Shown: positions 11,561 through 18,917 of the stretch, in pieces | Position numbering within the stretch: the first letter of the stretch is position 1 | Layout: each line of letters begins with the position of its first letter | Origin: Agriotes lineatus | Taxonomy: Eukaryota; Arthropoda; Insecta; Coleoptera; Elateridae | NCBI GenBank assembly: GCA_940337035.1 | Contig: CALNHX010003554.1 | Coordinates: forward strand, 62,001 to 126,000 | DNA: 64,000 nt | Direction of reading: 5' to 3' | Notes under the pieces: model-generated | Told to the model about the DNA's origin: nothing | Seen by the model: only the letters and a program-made list of their open reading frames with translations | Databases searched by the model: none | Translations under genes and position numbers: made by a program

Positions 11561-12196
11561 CTACACAGGTATTTTGTCAAGTTCTTTTGAACTAGTTACG
11601 AAGTGCCTCTTGTCTCCTACTTTAACGTTTACAGTTCCATCGAAAGTCCACACATTCTTCACCCCATACTTATCTCTAGCTGCCTTGTATAAATCATATC
11701 TCGCCCTGGTTAAATCTTCCTTAATCCAAATTCCACGTAGCAAAGATTTATTCTTCAATATTATTGATTTAAACTTATAGCTTACAAATTTCACCAACAC
11801 AGCACGCGGTTTCTCGGCGGAAGTTTTTCGCCCGACACGGTGACATCGGTCGATATGATCTGGTAATATAGTGATATTACTGTTGCTTAGAATTTCTACC
11901 AGTTTTTTCTCAGTGTCTTCTCTATCTGCTCCTTCAGGAATACCAAAGATTCTGACATTGTTACGGCGAGAATACTGTTCTAGGTTATCACATTTAAGTT
12001 TCAGCTCTTCACGTTCTTGCGTTAGATTTTGTACATTTTCTTCAAGTTTTTCTATTCTTTTATCAAACTTATCGCGTAACTTCTCCCACATCTGCTTAGC
12101 CAGACGTTCTATTACAGCACCGTCCCTGAAGAACTCATCCATGGAGCTTTTTACTATGTTTGATATTTCCTGTCTATCTTCTCGCGTGAGAACCAT
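11561..12196 (-). CDS. LINE ORF1: coiled-coil RNA-binding protein
   Basis: This 211-residue protein starts at ATG 12,196. Residues about 35-75 have heptad-like acidic and basic residues typical of a coiled coil, ending in LKLKCDNLEQYSRRNN. Next comes an RRM-like core with VRIFGIPEG near 82-90 and a C-terminal domain rich in lysine and arginine. This is the L1-ORF1-like (Transposase_22) arrangement, known to form trimers that coat LINE RNA. It lies 171 bp upstream of ORF2 on the same strand. The frame is intact. Confidence 0.88.
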   Translation of the reverse strand: MVLTREDRQEISNIVKSSMDEFFRDGAVIERLAKQMWEKLRDKFDKRIEKLEENVQNLTQEREELKLKCDNLEQYSRRNNVRIFGIPEGADREDTEKKLVEILSNSNITILPDHIDRCHRVGRKTSAEKPRAVLVKFVSYKFKSIILKNKSLLRGIWIKEDLTRARYDLYKAARDKYGVKNVWTFDGTVNVKVGDKRHFVTSSKELDKIPV

Positions 12197-12252
12197 TGTA
12201 GCTGATAATGATAAACACGTGCGGTATCACTATTTATATACAAAAGTTTAAA

Positions 12253-12726
12253 TCAAGTACTTATTCTATTATTAAGCAGTTTAAATTTTAAATAGTTATG
12301 CACTAGCGCAGCGTACGTACGTCTACTCTGTTCGATCGCACATAAAGACATACACATTAGAGCGAATAAAATAGTGCTTAAAACAATAGTAGATATACAG
12401 CAGGAATTATCCGCGGGCGAGAGCAGCTTCTTCAAGACATCAGGTTTATTTTTTAGCAAAATCGTTTGCCAATTCGTATCTACCGCATATGAAAGGAAAT
12501 GGTATTTTATCTTGAACGTTAAAACGTTATGTTCAGTAAAGTTGTTCACTTGCATTTTAAAAACGGAAATAGTTGTCAAGGAACTGGTATCCATTTTACG
12601 CCACGTCACGTTGTGCACTCCATCATTGTAGGCGAAAGAAGCTGAACTGCACCGCGGCGGTTGAAGGACGTAGAGAATCCCATCATGAACTGCAGCGAGA
12701 GCAACCAAAAATTGTATTGGTAGCAT
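12253..12726 (-). CDS. Small predicted membrane protein, unassigned
   Basis: About 157 residues if read from the ATG at 12,726; a longer reading from 12,777 overlaps the end of the BIR gene. I chose 12,726 because the protein then opens with a hydrophobic stretch (MLPIQFLVALAAVHDG) that could be a signal peptide. Near the C-terminus TIVLSTILFALMCMSLCAI is a clear membrane span, followed by a short basic tail. This suggests a type I membrane or envelope-associated protein. I do not recognise the family. The frame stops almost exactly at the LINE junction, so the natural C-terminus may have been replaced by the insertion. It lies directly downstream of the BIR gene on the same strand. Confidence 0.5.
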   Translation of the reverse strand: MLPIQFLVALAAVHDGILYVLQPPRCSSASFAYNDGVHNVTWRKMDTSSLTTISVFKMQVNNFTEHNVLTFKIKYHFLSYAVDTNWQTILLKNKPDVLKKLLSPADNSCCISTIVLSTILFALMCMSLCAIEQSRRTYAALVHNYLKFKLLNNRIST

Positions 12727-12776
12727 GTTCAACAAGTCGATGGCAACTAGTGAATGGTTTGGCGCCGCACTTTGCA

Positions 12777-13157
12777 TCACTTATGACAACAGCAACCTTT
12801 TGTTTTGTCGGCCGCACCCGTTCCATTGTTGCCAGCCACATCTACTCCTGGGGAAAAATGCAACGCATCGAAAAGTTGATAAGTCAAGTCTTCGATGGTT
12901 TGTAATTGCTGGTAGACCTTGGCAATTTTGCAGTTGGGTGACCAACGGAGGTGTTCAGATAGGGGTTTGTCATTGCGCTCCCAACCAGAAATTTGAACTC
13001 CGCAGTAGAAACACTGTACACAATTAATCGTGTCGCTGATGCAAAAGAAACCGGCACCTGCTAGCGATTCTGGAGTTTGACCTCGACTCCAATCGCCGAA
13101 TGTTCGTAGCCGTTTGGAGTAGCTCCCAAATTCTGGATGTCGAGGTTCTGAGCTCAT
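12777..13157 (-). CDS. Single-BIR inhibitor-of-apoptosis-like protein
   Basis: This 126-residue protein has one BIR zinc-binding fold at about residues 16-78. The zinc ligands fit the family spacing exactly: C49-x2-C52-x16-H69-x6-C76, with the usual RLRTFGDW start and AGFF segment. There is no RING domain; the tail is short and ends in a cysteine-rich KGCCCHK. BIR proteins of insects and insect DNA viruses bind caspases or their regulators; whether this one blocks cell death is inference. A TATA-like ATATAAAA on the minus strand (13,191-13,198) lies about 35 bp upstream of the ATG at 13,157. Its presence inside a Polinton suggests a captured host gene used as an accessory function. Confidence 0.9.
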   Translation of the reverse strand: MSSEPRHPEFGSYSKRLRTFGDWSRGQTPESLAGAGFFCISDTINCVQCFYCGVQISGWERNDKPLSEHLRWSPNCKIAKVYQQLQTIEDLTYQLFDALHFSPGVDVAGNNGTGAADKTKGCCCHK

Positions 13158-13190
13158 GATGGCAACTAACTACGCACACGTTTGTGAAAG

Positions 13191-13198
13191 TTTTATAT
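13191..13198 (-). promoter_or_regulatory. TATA-like box for the BIR gene
   Basis: ATATAAAA on the minus strand, about 35 bp upstream of the BIR gene ATG. Assigned by position and sequence only. Confidence 0.45.
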
Positions 13199-13267
13199 TC
13201 TACAATTCAAGGTCACAATCTCGAAACTTTAAAATAAAACCACAGAAATATTTCTAAATATATTTAT

Positions 13268-13561
13268 TTATTTCCAAGTATAAGTTATATATGTAACTTC
13301 CCCATCCTCCAGTAGGCCTAGGTACCGGTCCACTGGCTTGAAGATGTTGGTCTGCCACCACACAGCTGACGATCCGTCGAAGACTGCAGGCCACGTCCGT
13401 AAGGTGGTCGTCTCCGCTAGGGTCTCTCCTTGTAGGTTCAAGGCGTACTCCATTGTGACCACTGCCTGGAGAGACCGTTGAGAGGATGCTGGAGGGCAAC
13501 TAGCCAAAAACCGACGAAAATGACGGTAAAATTGTTCTGTATTCTTAAAGTTAGTTGCCAT
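13268..13561 (-). CDS. Unassigned Polinton protein, paralogue of 13730-14041
   Basis: A 97-residue protein from ATG 13,561. I do not recognise its family. It is clearly related to the divergently transcribed neighbour at 13,730-14,041: both share a SLQAVVT or QLQAAVT block, a TLLRT or TTLRT block, WW near residue 68, and end in DGE or DGD, then VTYITYTW or VVYITYCW. No signal peptide or membrane span is seen. The two genes are head to head with a 168-bp spacer that must hold both promoters. Confidence 0.65.
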   Translation of the reverse strand: MATNFKNTEQFYRHFRRFLASCPPASSQRSLQAVVTMEYALNLQGETLAETTTLRTWPAVFDGSSAVWWQTNIFKPVDRYLGLLEDGEVTYITYTWK

Positions 13562-13621
13562 AGCTGCTTGATGATTATGGTAGGTGCTGGAGGATTATGA
13601 TGACTGTTACAGAAAACAGGC

Positions 13622-13696
13622 AACTTAATATAGGAGCGTAGTCAAGGATGGGAACGTAGAAGGTCAAGGGTCTTACCTTGAGATTCACATATAAAG
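13622..13696. promoter_or_regulatory. Bidirectional promoter region with two TATA-like boxes
   Basis: The spacer between the two divergent paralogues has a rightward ATATAAAG at 13,689-13,696, 34 bp before the ATG at 13,730. It also has a leftward TATATTAA near 13,625-13,632, about 65 bp before the ATG at 13,561. This arrangement would drive both genes from one short region. Confidence 0.45.
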
Positions 13697-13729
13697 CGTA
13701 ACGTTTTTCCACCACGGCTACCAGTCATC

Positions 13730-14041
13730 ATGCCTGATATTGTTGTTGATGCGCTCTTTGAAGATGCTCCTACATTTTACAAGGAGTTTGAATACTTCAT
13801 CACCTCCGAACCGAGACCTCCATCAGCTCGTCAACTCCAGGCTGCCGTAACAATAGACTATTCCATGAGTCTTGGAAGCGAGCGCCTATGGCAGTCGACC
13901 CTCCTGAGGACGCTACCCACCACATACGAGGGTGACCCATTCCTGTGGTGGCGGCGGCATGTAGAGGTCCCCATCCAGCGCTTTCTCGCTCGGCTAGCAG
14001 ATGGGGATGTAGTGTATATTACTTATTGTTGGCTTAATTAA
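13730..14041 (+). CDS. Unassigned Polinton protein, paralogue of 13268-13561
   Basis: A 103-residue protein from ATG 13,730. It aligns over nearly its whole length with the divergent gene at 13,268-13,561, so the pair arose by inverted duplication. The conserved features are the paired tryptophans near residues 69-70 and the C-terminal tyrosine-rich VYITYCW. It is soluble-looking and slightly acidic, with no catalytic motif that I can see. A TATA-like box lies 34 bp upstream. Function unknown. Confidence 0.65.
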   Translation: MPDIVVDALFEDAPTFYKEFEYFITSEPRPPSARQLQAAVTIDYSMSLGSERLWQSTLLRTLPTTYEGDPFLWWRRHVEVPIQRFLARLADGDVVYITYCWLN

Positions 14042-14161
14042 ATATATGTATATAAAGGGGTCTGTGTTTTTATTGCACTCCTAGCGACGTCTATGATTAT
14101 TGATATTTTATAAGTAGAAGCCCACGCTTTCAGTATTCATATCCAGTTCGACGCTTGAGCA

Positions 14162-14560
14162 ATGCCTATCGATAAATTTGGTAAACATATGCATGCGAAT
14201 TCCACGTCACACCCGCAGGTGTTTGTGGTTGAAGAGCTAAGCGAGCCTTTATATTATGAACGAGATTTACAACTAGTATCCATTGCCGTCAATGATGATA
14301 GATGGTACATCCTACCACATGGTGACATCGAATATACTATTCCCTTCCGTGAAGCTGAAATAACAAACGTCTTACTTTATCCCGAAAATACCTAAATTTA
14401 TATCAACAAGTTGGGGTCATATAACTTTCGCGAAATGATTGGGATGACATTAAAAAAGGGTGATATGCTAAAATTTTGGGCAGTCAAGCCAAATATGTTA
14501 TATGTGGATTTTCAACTCAAGGTTCCCATAATTGTTGAGTCCAAAAAGGTAGTGCAGTAA
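14162..14560 (+). pseudogene. MPIDKFG-family protein, broken by one stop
   Basis: The frame opens with MPIDKFGKHMH at 14,162, the same N-terminus as the gene at 21,958. It meets a TAA at 14,393-14,395 and then stays open in the same frame to a second TAA at 14,558-14,560. The part after the stop still resembles the paralogue's second half (GMTLKKGDMLKF against GKTLRRGDKLKF), so one nonsense change appears to have split it. A TATA-like TATATAAAG lies at 14,049-14,057. The family recurs in insect Polintons; its role is unknown to me, possibly structural given the capsid-gene company. Confidence 0.65.
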
Positions 14561-14677
14561 ACATGACTTCAAGGTTGCGTTTACGCTCACCTCCTACCAC
14601 ATATAACCTTGGAAATGTGAAAATAAAAGCACATAGAAGAGTCTGCAAGGGTAGTAGCATCCGATAGTCGTGCAGAA

Positions 14678-15340
14678 ATGGAAGCCTTGTTGAAAGCTAT
14701 CGAGGTAGTTCAGAGTAATAAAGCAAGAAAGCCGCAACCACTGTTCTGTCCAGAACTTCTGAATAGTAGGACGTACAAATTAAATAAATCAAGTTCTAAG
14801 TACGTGAGTGTAGGGTTTGATTGGAGTTCGCAATTTAACCCAAGTATTATAATACGGGGTGCCAAAAATGACTGGGTGCAGTTAAATGAATGGGAGTGGA
14901 CAGCCCTGATTGCAAATCAAGGAGTGATTTCCAACTACTTCTATTCTCTCGACGGTGAGTGGCCAGCTCTGGAAATAGGAAAGAAGAGGATTGTATTTGA
15001 AGCGATACAGACAAGGAAAATAATCAAATTGGAGGAAGTGGGCTTGTCAGAGGTGCGTTTAGCGAGCGAAACTGTAGAAGAATTGTGGCGATTGCAGAAA
15101 CTCGTGGAAGTGCGATTCGCACAATTAAAAGCGTTACACTTTGAGAGTTTCTATAAAGAGATAGTGAAGGGTGTAGCAAACCTTTGTGGAGACTGTTTAG
15201 TAAATGTATGGTCTGTAGTGGATCAGCTGGAGGAGAACTCTGAAAAGACTGCGTGTATGGTGGAAGTGCTAACGTTCGCGAGTTCTATGGTAAAGTGCGA
15301 CATCGAAGTGGAAGCCCTGAGTCGTCAGTTGGCAGTGTAG
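14678..15340 (+). CDS. Unassigned 220-residue protein, paralogue of 32262-32897
   Basis: It starts at ATG 14,678. I do not know the family. Over residues about 20-170 it aligns with the protein encoded near the opposite end of the element. Shared features are a CPELLN or YPVLLN block, an LNKS segment, a WxxLIxN or WQVFLKN block, a DGE or DGD turn and a GKKRIVF or GKRIYF strand. No membrane span, signal peptide or catalytic motif is apparent. It heads a rightward group of three small genes that ends at an AATAAA near 15,918. Confidence 0.7.
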   Translation: MEALLKAIEVVQSNKARKPQPLFCPELLNSRTYKLNKSSSKYVSVGFDWSSQFNPSIIIRGAKNDWVQLNEWEWTALIANQGVISNYFYSLDGEWPALEIGKKRIVFEAIQTRKIIKLEEVGLSEVRLASETVEELWRLQKLVEVRFAQLKALHFESFYKEIVKGVANLCGDCLVNVWSVVDQLEENSEKTACMVEVLTFASSMVKCDIEVEALSRQLAV

Positions 15341-15413
15341 TCATGTGGATGAATTATAGAGAGAGGCTGCTCGACCGGTTGCAAGAGACGTACCTAGTGC
15401 GGTTGAACGATTA

Positions 15414-15677
15414 GTGAGTTCGTTAAAGGATTTAGCTTTTGAAGCGTCGCACGAAGTCATATATGGATTAGGACGTTCCGGATTCAGTGACGAAGAGTTG
15501 TATAAAAAAGAAAAACAGTACAAAAATGGTGCAGCTGTCGGTCAACTATTTTTAGACGGAGCCATAAATGAAGGCCTCCTTGTAGATTTAATGGATAGTC
15601 TTGGCCTAAAATGGCATATGTGTGAAGTAAAAGCCTTTATAGAGAGGAAGGAAAATGAAGAAGAGCGTGCAGTTTGA
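15414..15677 (+). CDS. Small unassigned protein with unclear start
   Basis: The frame is open from 15,360 to 15,677 but contains no ATG before an internal methionine. The listed start is a GTG and is only a marker. A short ATG-led frame at 15,343 reads 23 codons in another frame and stops at 15,413-ish, so a one-base frameshift near 15,380-15,410 may have cut off the natural N-terminus. The product is acidic and helical (FSDEELYKKEKQYKNG, then LVDLMDSLGL). I do not recognise it. It overlaps the next gene by 23 bp. Confidence 0.45.
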   Translation: MSSLKDLAFEASHEVIYGLGRSGFSDEELYKKEKQYKNGAAVGQLFLDGAINEGLLVDLMDSLGLKWHMCEVKAFIERKENEEERAV

Positions 15678-15879
15678 CGACTCGAAGAATAAGATTTATA
15701 ATTTGCATACGTGGACGTATGCGTATCGAGAAGCTCGAAAAGGACGGTGGGAATATGCAGGTGTGGATAGGTTGCGGTTCCATCGGAGGATACTTACTAT
15801 GGATGAAGTACTGCGAGACGTCTTGTGCGCCGAACATAGGCAGACAATTTATGTAGAACGCTTTTCCACTAGTACGTAG
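15655..15879 (+). CDS. Small basic protein, unassigned
   Basis: A 74-residue frame from ATG 15,655, overlapping the previous frame by 23 bp, as is common in compact viral-type gene blocks. It is rich in arginine and tyrosine (HTWTYAYREARKGRW). No family recognised. AATAAA signals at 15,918 and 15,928 follow the stop. Confidence 0.5.
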   Translation: MKKSVQFDDSKNKIYNLHTWTYAYREARKGRWEYAGVDRLRFHRRILTMDEVLRDVLCAEHRQTIYVERFSTST

Positions 15880-15917
15880 ATGTTTAATCCATGTAGTTAA
15901 ACTATATATTGTAAACA

Positions 15918-15933
15918 AATAAAAAACAATAAA
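15918..15933 (+). terminator. Polyadenylation signals for the 14.7-15.9 kb gene group
   Basis: Two AATAAA hexamers lie about 40-50 bp after the last stop, in the short gap before the convergent gene at 15,950. Confidence 0.5.
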
Positions 15934-15949
15934 AATTAAAAAGGTTGTT

Positions 15950-16417
15950 TTATTCCATTATGTAGTGATTATAAATATGATACACGTTAGATAAAGCGCA
16001 ATAACAAATCGGTTTGGAATGATATAAACAAGCGGGTTGTGATGGGGTGAGGGCCGGTTTTTCTTCCACTTCGATGATTGGGATGGTAGTAAAGCGGCGT
16101 AGAAACGTTGCCTTTTCTCGACCTTTCACATATACTTCGGTGGCACCTTGCAGAAGACGTCGCAAGATTGCAGGAAACATGTATGCTGGAGTAAATCCCT
16201 CATTCCAGTCGATGCAATGGTGATTAGTCATTACCCAGCGGACTTGTTGTTGTAAATGAGGTGTTAAGGAATGGAGGGCGAAAGGGGGTTTAAAAATGTG
16301 GTGAGATACTGAGGTACCGTCGTAGGAGGCCAATTCTTTTGGGGTAAAGTGCTTATCGGACGTCTTAAAACCTTGAATATCGATAATGATCTTCATCGTA
16401 TTAGGTATAGAAAGCAT
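15950..16417 (-). CDS. Conserved Polinton protein with MKIIIDIQGF start, function unknown
   Basis: 155 residues from ATG 16,417; the methionine eight codons in (16,396) may be the real start because the conserved part begins MKIIIDIQGF. Other conserved blocks are HHIFKPPFAL, a WVMTNHHCIDWNEGF segment and VYVKGREKATFLRRF. Proteins with this pattern recur in insect Polintons. A nuclease-like fold is possible from the strand carrying an acidic residue at the N-terminus plus conserved histidines, but I see no complete active site and make no functional claim. It is the last leftward gene after the capsid block. Confidence 0.65.
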   Translation of the reverse strand: MLSIPNTMKIIIDIQGFKTSDKHFTPKELASYDGTSVSHHIFKPPFALHSLTPHLQQQVRWVMTNHHCIDWNEGFTPAYMFPAILRRLLQGATEVYVKGREKATFLRRFTTIPIIEVEEKPALTPSQPACLYHSKPICYCALSNVYHIYNHYIME

Positions 16418-16465
16418 GGTCTAGTTACGCTAAAAGTCGAGGTGCAACTGAAGTGTTTTGCGATA

Positions 16466-17665
16466 TTACAGTTGTTTAACTGCTTTTGACAATGCGTTGT
16501 AAGTAAAAACTCGATCGTGAAGAACGAGACAATACGCAGTTGTGTTGGCTGGTACGTTAGCGGAAGTTTCAAATTCAACACGAAAAACGACAGCGTTTGC
16601 ATGAAGGTAGTCTTTTTGATGGGAACAATCGATTACAACAATGGGCGCCTTGTCTGCAAAGTCATGTCGGGAGAAGAAGGGCTCATCGATTTTGCTATAA
16701 TAAGATGATTGAAACTTGGAATACATGTCGTATAATGTTGCGTAATGATTGAGTGCATAATTGTTATGTAAATTGTCGTATGGGAATCGTTCGGTGTTCA
16801 GATAAACTCGGAAATTAGTAAGACCAATTTTATCGAAATTAGCATTGTCTTTAGCGATTAGCCCCGAACGACCTGATTGAAACCCTACGATGACATATCT
16901 GGGGGTTTGTAATTTTGTGCTTGTAGCGATAGCGTGAGAATGTTGAGTCACAGCATGAACACCGGGTATGATATGAAGCTGCCAGCTGCGAAATGCGACT
17001 TGAGTGTCAATATTTTTATCGATGTATTTGGTCAGGGCTAATTCTTGAGCAAGACCTGGAGTGATATGAGGAACCTTCCAATATAGTTTGTCAATCGTAA
17101 CTTTAGCCGTCTCCCCTACGGTAGCACTGAATACGGCGTCGGCATCGGTATTGCTGCGAATTAATACGAGTTCTTGTCGGATGTTAAGTATTACTTTACC
17201 ATAATCTTCGGCGAATCCTAACAGCATTCTCAACGGTATGCAGGCACTAAAGTTACCTTCCTGATCGGTAATGGGAGGATCGCCGCCGGCAAACCAACCT
17301 GCATTTTGAAGCTTTTTAACGTCAGCGGAACTGTAGGACACATATCCCTTAAGAGTAGACGTAATACCAGGTTTGGTGACAGAGTCGACAACGACGCCAT
17401 TGATTTCGTATCGGATTTCGCTAAATAAGTGAGCCAAACCATTGTTAAGGAATTTAGCCGTTGTAACTTCACCGTTTTCCTTCCGCAACTTTCCCTCTAG
17501 GTATAGATAGCTCAGGCCGGGAAGAGTTGACATATCTTCGGGAATTGGAATTCGAATTTCATCGTTATAGTCAAAACGGTTTGTATACGGTTGATGTGTG
17601 TGCAATTGATTGCTAATGATAGAAGTGTCGACGAGGACTCGCTCTCCAATATTTAAAATACTCAT
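16466..17665 (-). CDS. Major capsid protein (double jelly-roll, hexon-like)
   Basis: 399 residues from ATG 17,665. The N-terminal half contains IRIPIPEDMSTLPGLSYLYL, then the FLNNGLAHLFSEIRYEING block and a PGITSTLKGYVSY segment, which I recognise as the conserved core of insect Polinton major capsid proteins. The family is a tandem jelly-roll that forms pseudo-hexameric capsomers. There is no signal peptide or membrane span. It is followed on the same strand, upstream in reading order, by the penton-like protein, protease and pX-like genes, the usual Polinton morphogenesis module. The frame is intact. The fold assignment comes from family recognition and was not tested by structure prediction. 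Confidence 0.85.
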   Translation of the reverse strand: MSILNIGERVLVDTSIISNQLHTHQPYTNRFDYNDEIRIPIPEDMSTLPGLSYLYLEGKLRKENGEVTTAKFLNNGLAHLFSEIRYEINGVVVDSVTKPGITSTLKGYVSYSSADVKKLQNAGWFAGGDPPITDQEGNFSACIPLRMLLGFAEDYGKVILNIRQELVLIRSNTDADAVFSATVGETAKVTIDKLYWKVPHITPGLAQELALTKYIDKNIDTQVAFRSWQLHIIPGVHAVTQHSHAIATSTKLQTPRYVIVGFQSGRSGLIAKDNANFDKIGLTNFRVYLNTERFPYDNLHNNYALNHYATLYDMYSKFQSSYYSKIDEPFFSRHDFADKAPIVVIDCSHQKDYLHANAVVFRVEFETSANVPANTTAYCLVLHDRVFTYNALSKAVKQL

Positions 17666-17819
17666 TACACTATTGTAAAGCCTAAGGACCGCAAGAAGTC
17701 TCTGTTTGCTTTAGTTAGCTGCGTGGTGGACGAAGCCGTACTGATCTTACTAGGGTGTGGGCGACGATTCTTATAGGAAGTAATACAGGGGTGGTACGGA
17801 GTGGTGAATCGAAAACCCA

Positions 17820-18509
17820 TTACAGTTTCTTTAAATGTAATGTTACCGTAACGGTCTCCTTACTAAAACTGACAGGATTATCCGATTGGTCTAGTATTTT
17901 AATAGTTAAGTTAGTGATCTGTTTCGTGCTGATCGGTAGATAGATGACAGGGTTAGGGGTTTCCACTATTTTGTACCCGGGTGGTACTATGGGGAAGAAT
18001 TGGTGAATGATATGGCCGGGCTTACCATTTTTATATGAACCAACGGAGATGTTGCAATGAATAAGAATCGAGTTGATGTTCAAAATTTTCGTAACATGTT
18101 TAGCTGTGTGCCACCTATCTGCAGCATAAACTTTTTTCTCAAAGCCTAACATGTCCCGGATAGTATTGTCGCTTTGAAAGTCGATTGGAACGGTGGACTT
18201 TATTTCGGTTTTTAAGGTGCTGTTGTTTCCGCGTAGCAGTACCTGTTTAACACCCACATCAGAATCGAGTTGGTTATGTAAAAATTCAGCAATGTCGGTA
18301 ATTTCATATGCTCCCTCCGGTATAATAATAGGAGGTTCTCCAACAAGATGAAATTCATTGTTGGGAGGTCTAACGTTTGGAATAGTATAGTAGGTTTCGA
18401 AACTTAACAATCCCAAGACGTATTCGCTACCATCGTCTAAAAAAATGGGAGGGTCAAAATTTGCAGTAAGAACAGATGAATTTCCCGTAAGAGTGAATAT
18501 ACTGGACAT
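17820..18509 (-). CDS. Minor capsid protein (penton-like, single jelly-roll)
   Basis: 229 residues from the ATG at 18,509; the frame is open a little further upstream but without an ATG. Conserved parts are IIIPEGAYEITDIAEFL, an MLGFEKKVY segment, a CNISVGSYKNGKPGHIIHQF block, VPPGYKIVETP and the C-terminal VTVTLHLKKL. This is the pattern of the small capsid gene that sits beside the major capsid gene in Polintons and is predicted to form the vertices. It lies between the protease and the major capsid gene. Intact. Confidence 0.82.
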   Translation of the reverse strand: MSSIFTLTGNSSVLTANFDPPIFLDDGSEYVLGLLSFETYYTIPNVRPPNNEFHLVGEPPIIIPEGAYEITDIAEFLHNQLDSDVGVKQVLLRGNNSTLKTEIKSTVPIDFQSDNTIRDMLGFEKKVYAADRWHTAKHVTKILNINSILIHCNISVGSYKNGKPGHIIHQFFPIVPPGYKIVETPNPVIYLPISTKQITNLTIKILDQSDNPVSFSKETVTVTLHLKKL

Positions 18510-18524
18510 GATGAAGCGCGGCAC

Positions 18525-18917
18525 TTAAACTGACGACAAAAGCGGTTTTGCAAAGTTATATAAGAATTTGAGACACAAATGTCCATATGTGTATGATGCG
18601 AGTTTTTGATATCTATTAGAGTTGTACATAATTGTGTTGTTGCTACCATCACTGCGAAAGTAGTTTACTAATTCGGGAGGAGGTTGTAAGCGACCTATGC
18701 TATCGAAATACAGAACAAATCGATCAGCTTTAACGTAGGCTGTCCAATGTGTGCCAGGTCCAACATCATCGTCTAAGTTAGTAACACCACATTCTCGTTG
18801 ACGAATTTTGTCAGGTAGGGCATCTCGCATAAATATCCCCCTAAAATGGGGAATTTCTAAGCGTTTAACGTACTGTGCAATATCGATGTTCGTCAACGCT
18901 CGGCGTGGTAGCTTCAA
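18525..18917 (-). CDS. Adenain-like cysteine protease (capsid maturation)
   Basis: 130 residues. The catalytic triad of adenovirus-type proteases can be placed: His57 in GPGTHW, Asp72 in YFDS and Cys115 in YGHLCL, with Gln104 a candidate oxyanion residue. The family trims capsid precursors. The best start by family length is codon TTG at 18,917, where an ATG is expected; no in-frame ATG lies between the upstream stop and residue 30. The TTG overlaps the stop of the pX-like gene (TTGA). Either the start codon was lost by one substitution, or translation starts at a non-ATG codon. Confidence 0.85.
   Translation of the reverse strand: MKLPRRALTNIDIAQYVKRLEIPHFRGIFMRDALPDKIRQRECGVTNLDDDVGPGTHWTAYVKADRFVLYFDSIGRLQPPPELVNYFRSDGSNNTIMYNSNRYQKLASYTYGHLCLKFLYNFAKPLLSSV

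Larger units (their letters stand above)
8200..12250 (-). mobile_element. Jockey/CR1-type LINE inserted in the Polinton
   Basis: A two-ORF non-LTR retrotransposon lies on the minus strand: an ORF1 protein, a 171-bp spacer, then an endonuclease/reverse transcriptase ORF2. Both frames are complete, so the insertion looks young. The 5' end is placed near 12,250, just upstream of ORF1 and against the end of a Polinton gene. The 3' end is not clear: after ORF2 there is an (AT)n tract and an AT-rich 3' UTR fading out around 8,200. No convincing target-site duplication was found, so both borders are approximate. Confidence 0.85.

Noticed and set aside
12573..13027. Plus-strand frames of 100-110 codons
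   Set aside because: Antisense to the BIR and membrane-protein genes, which have clear domain or topology evidence.
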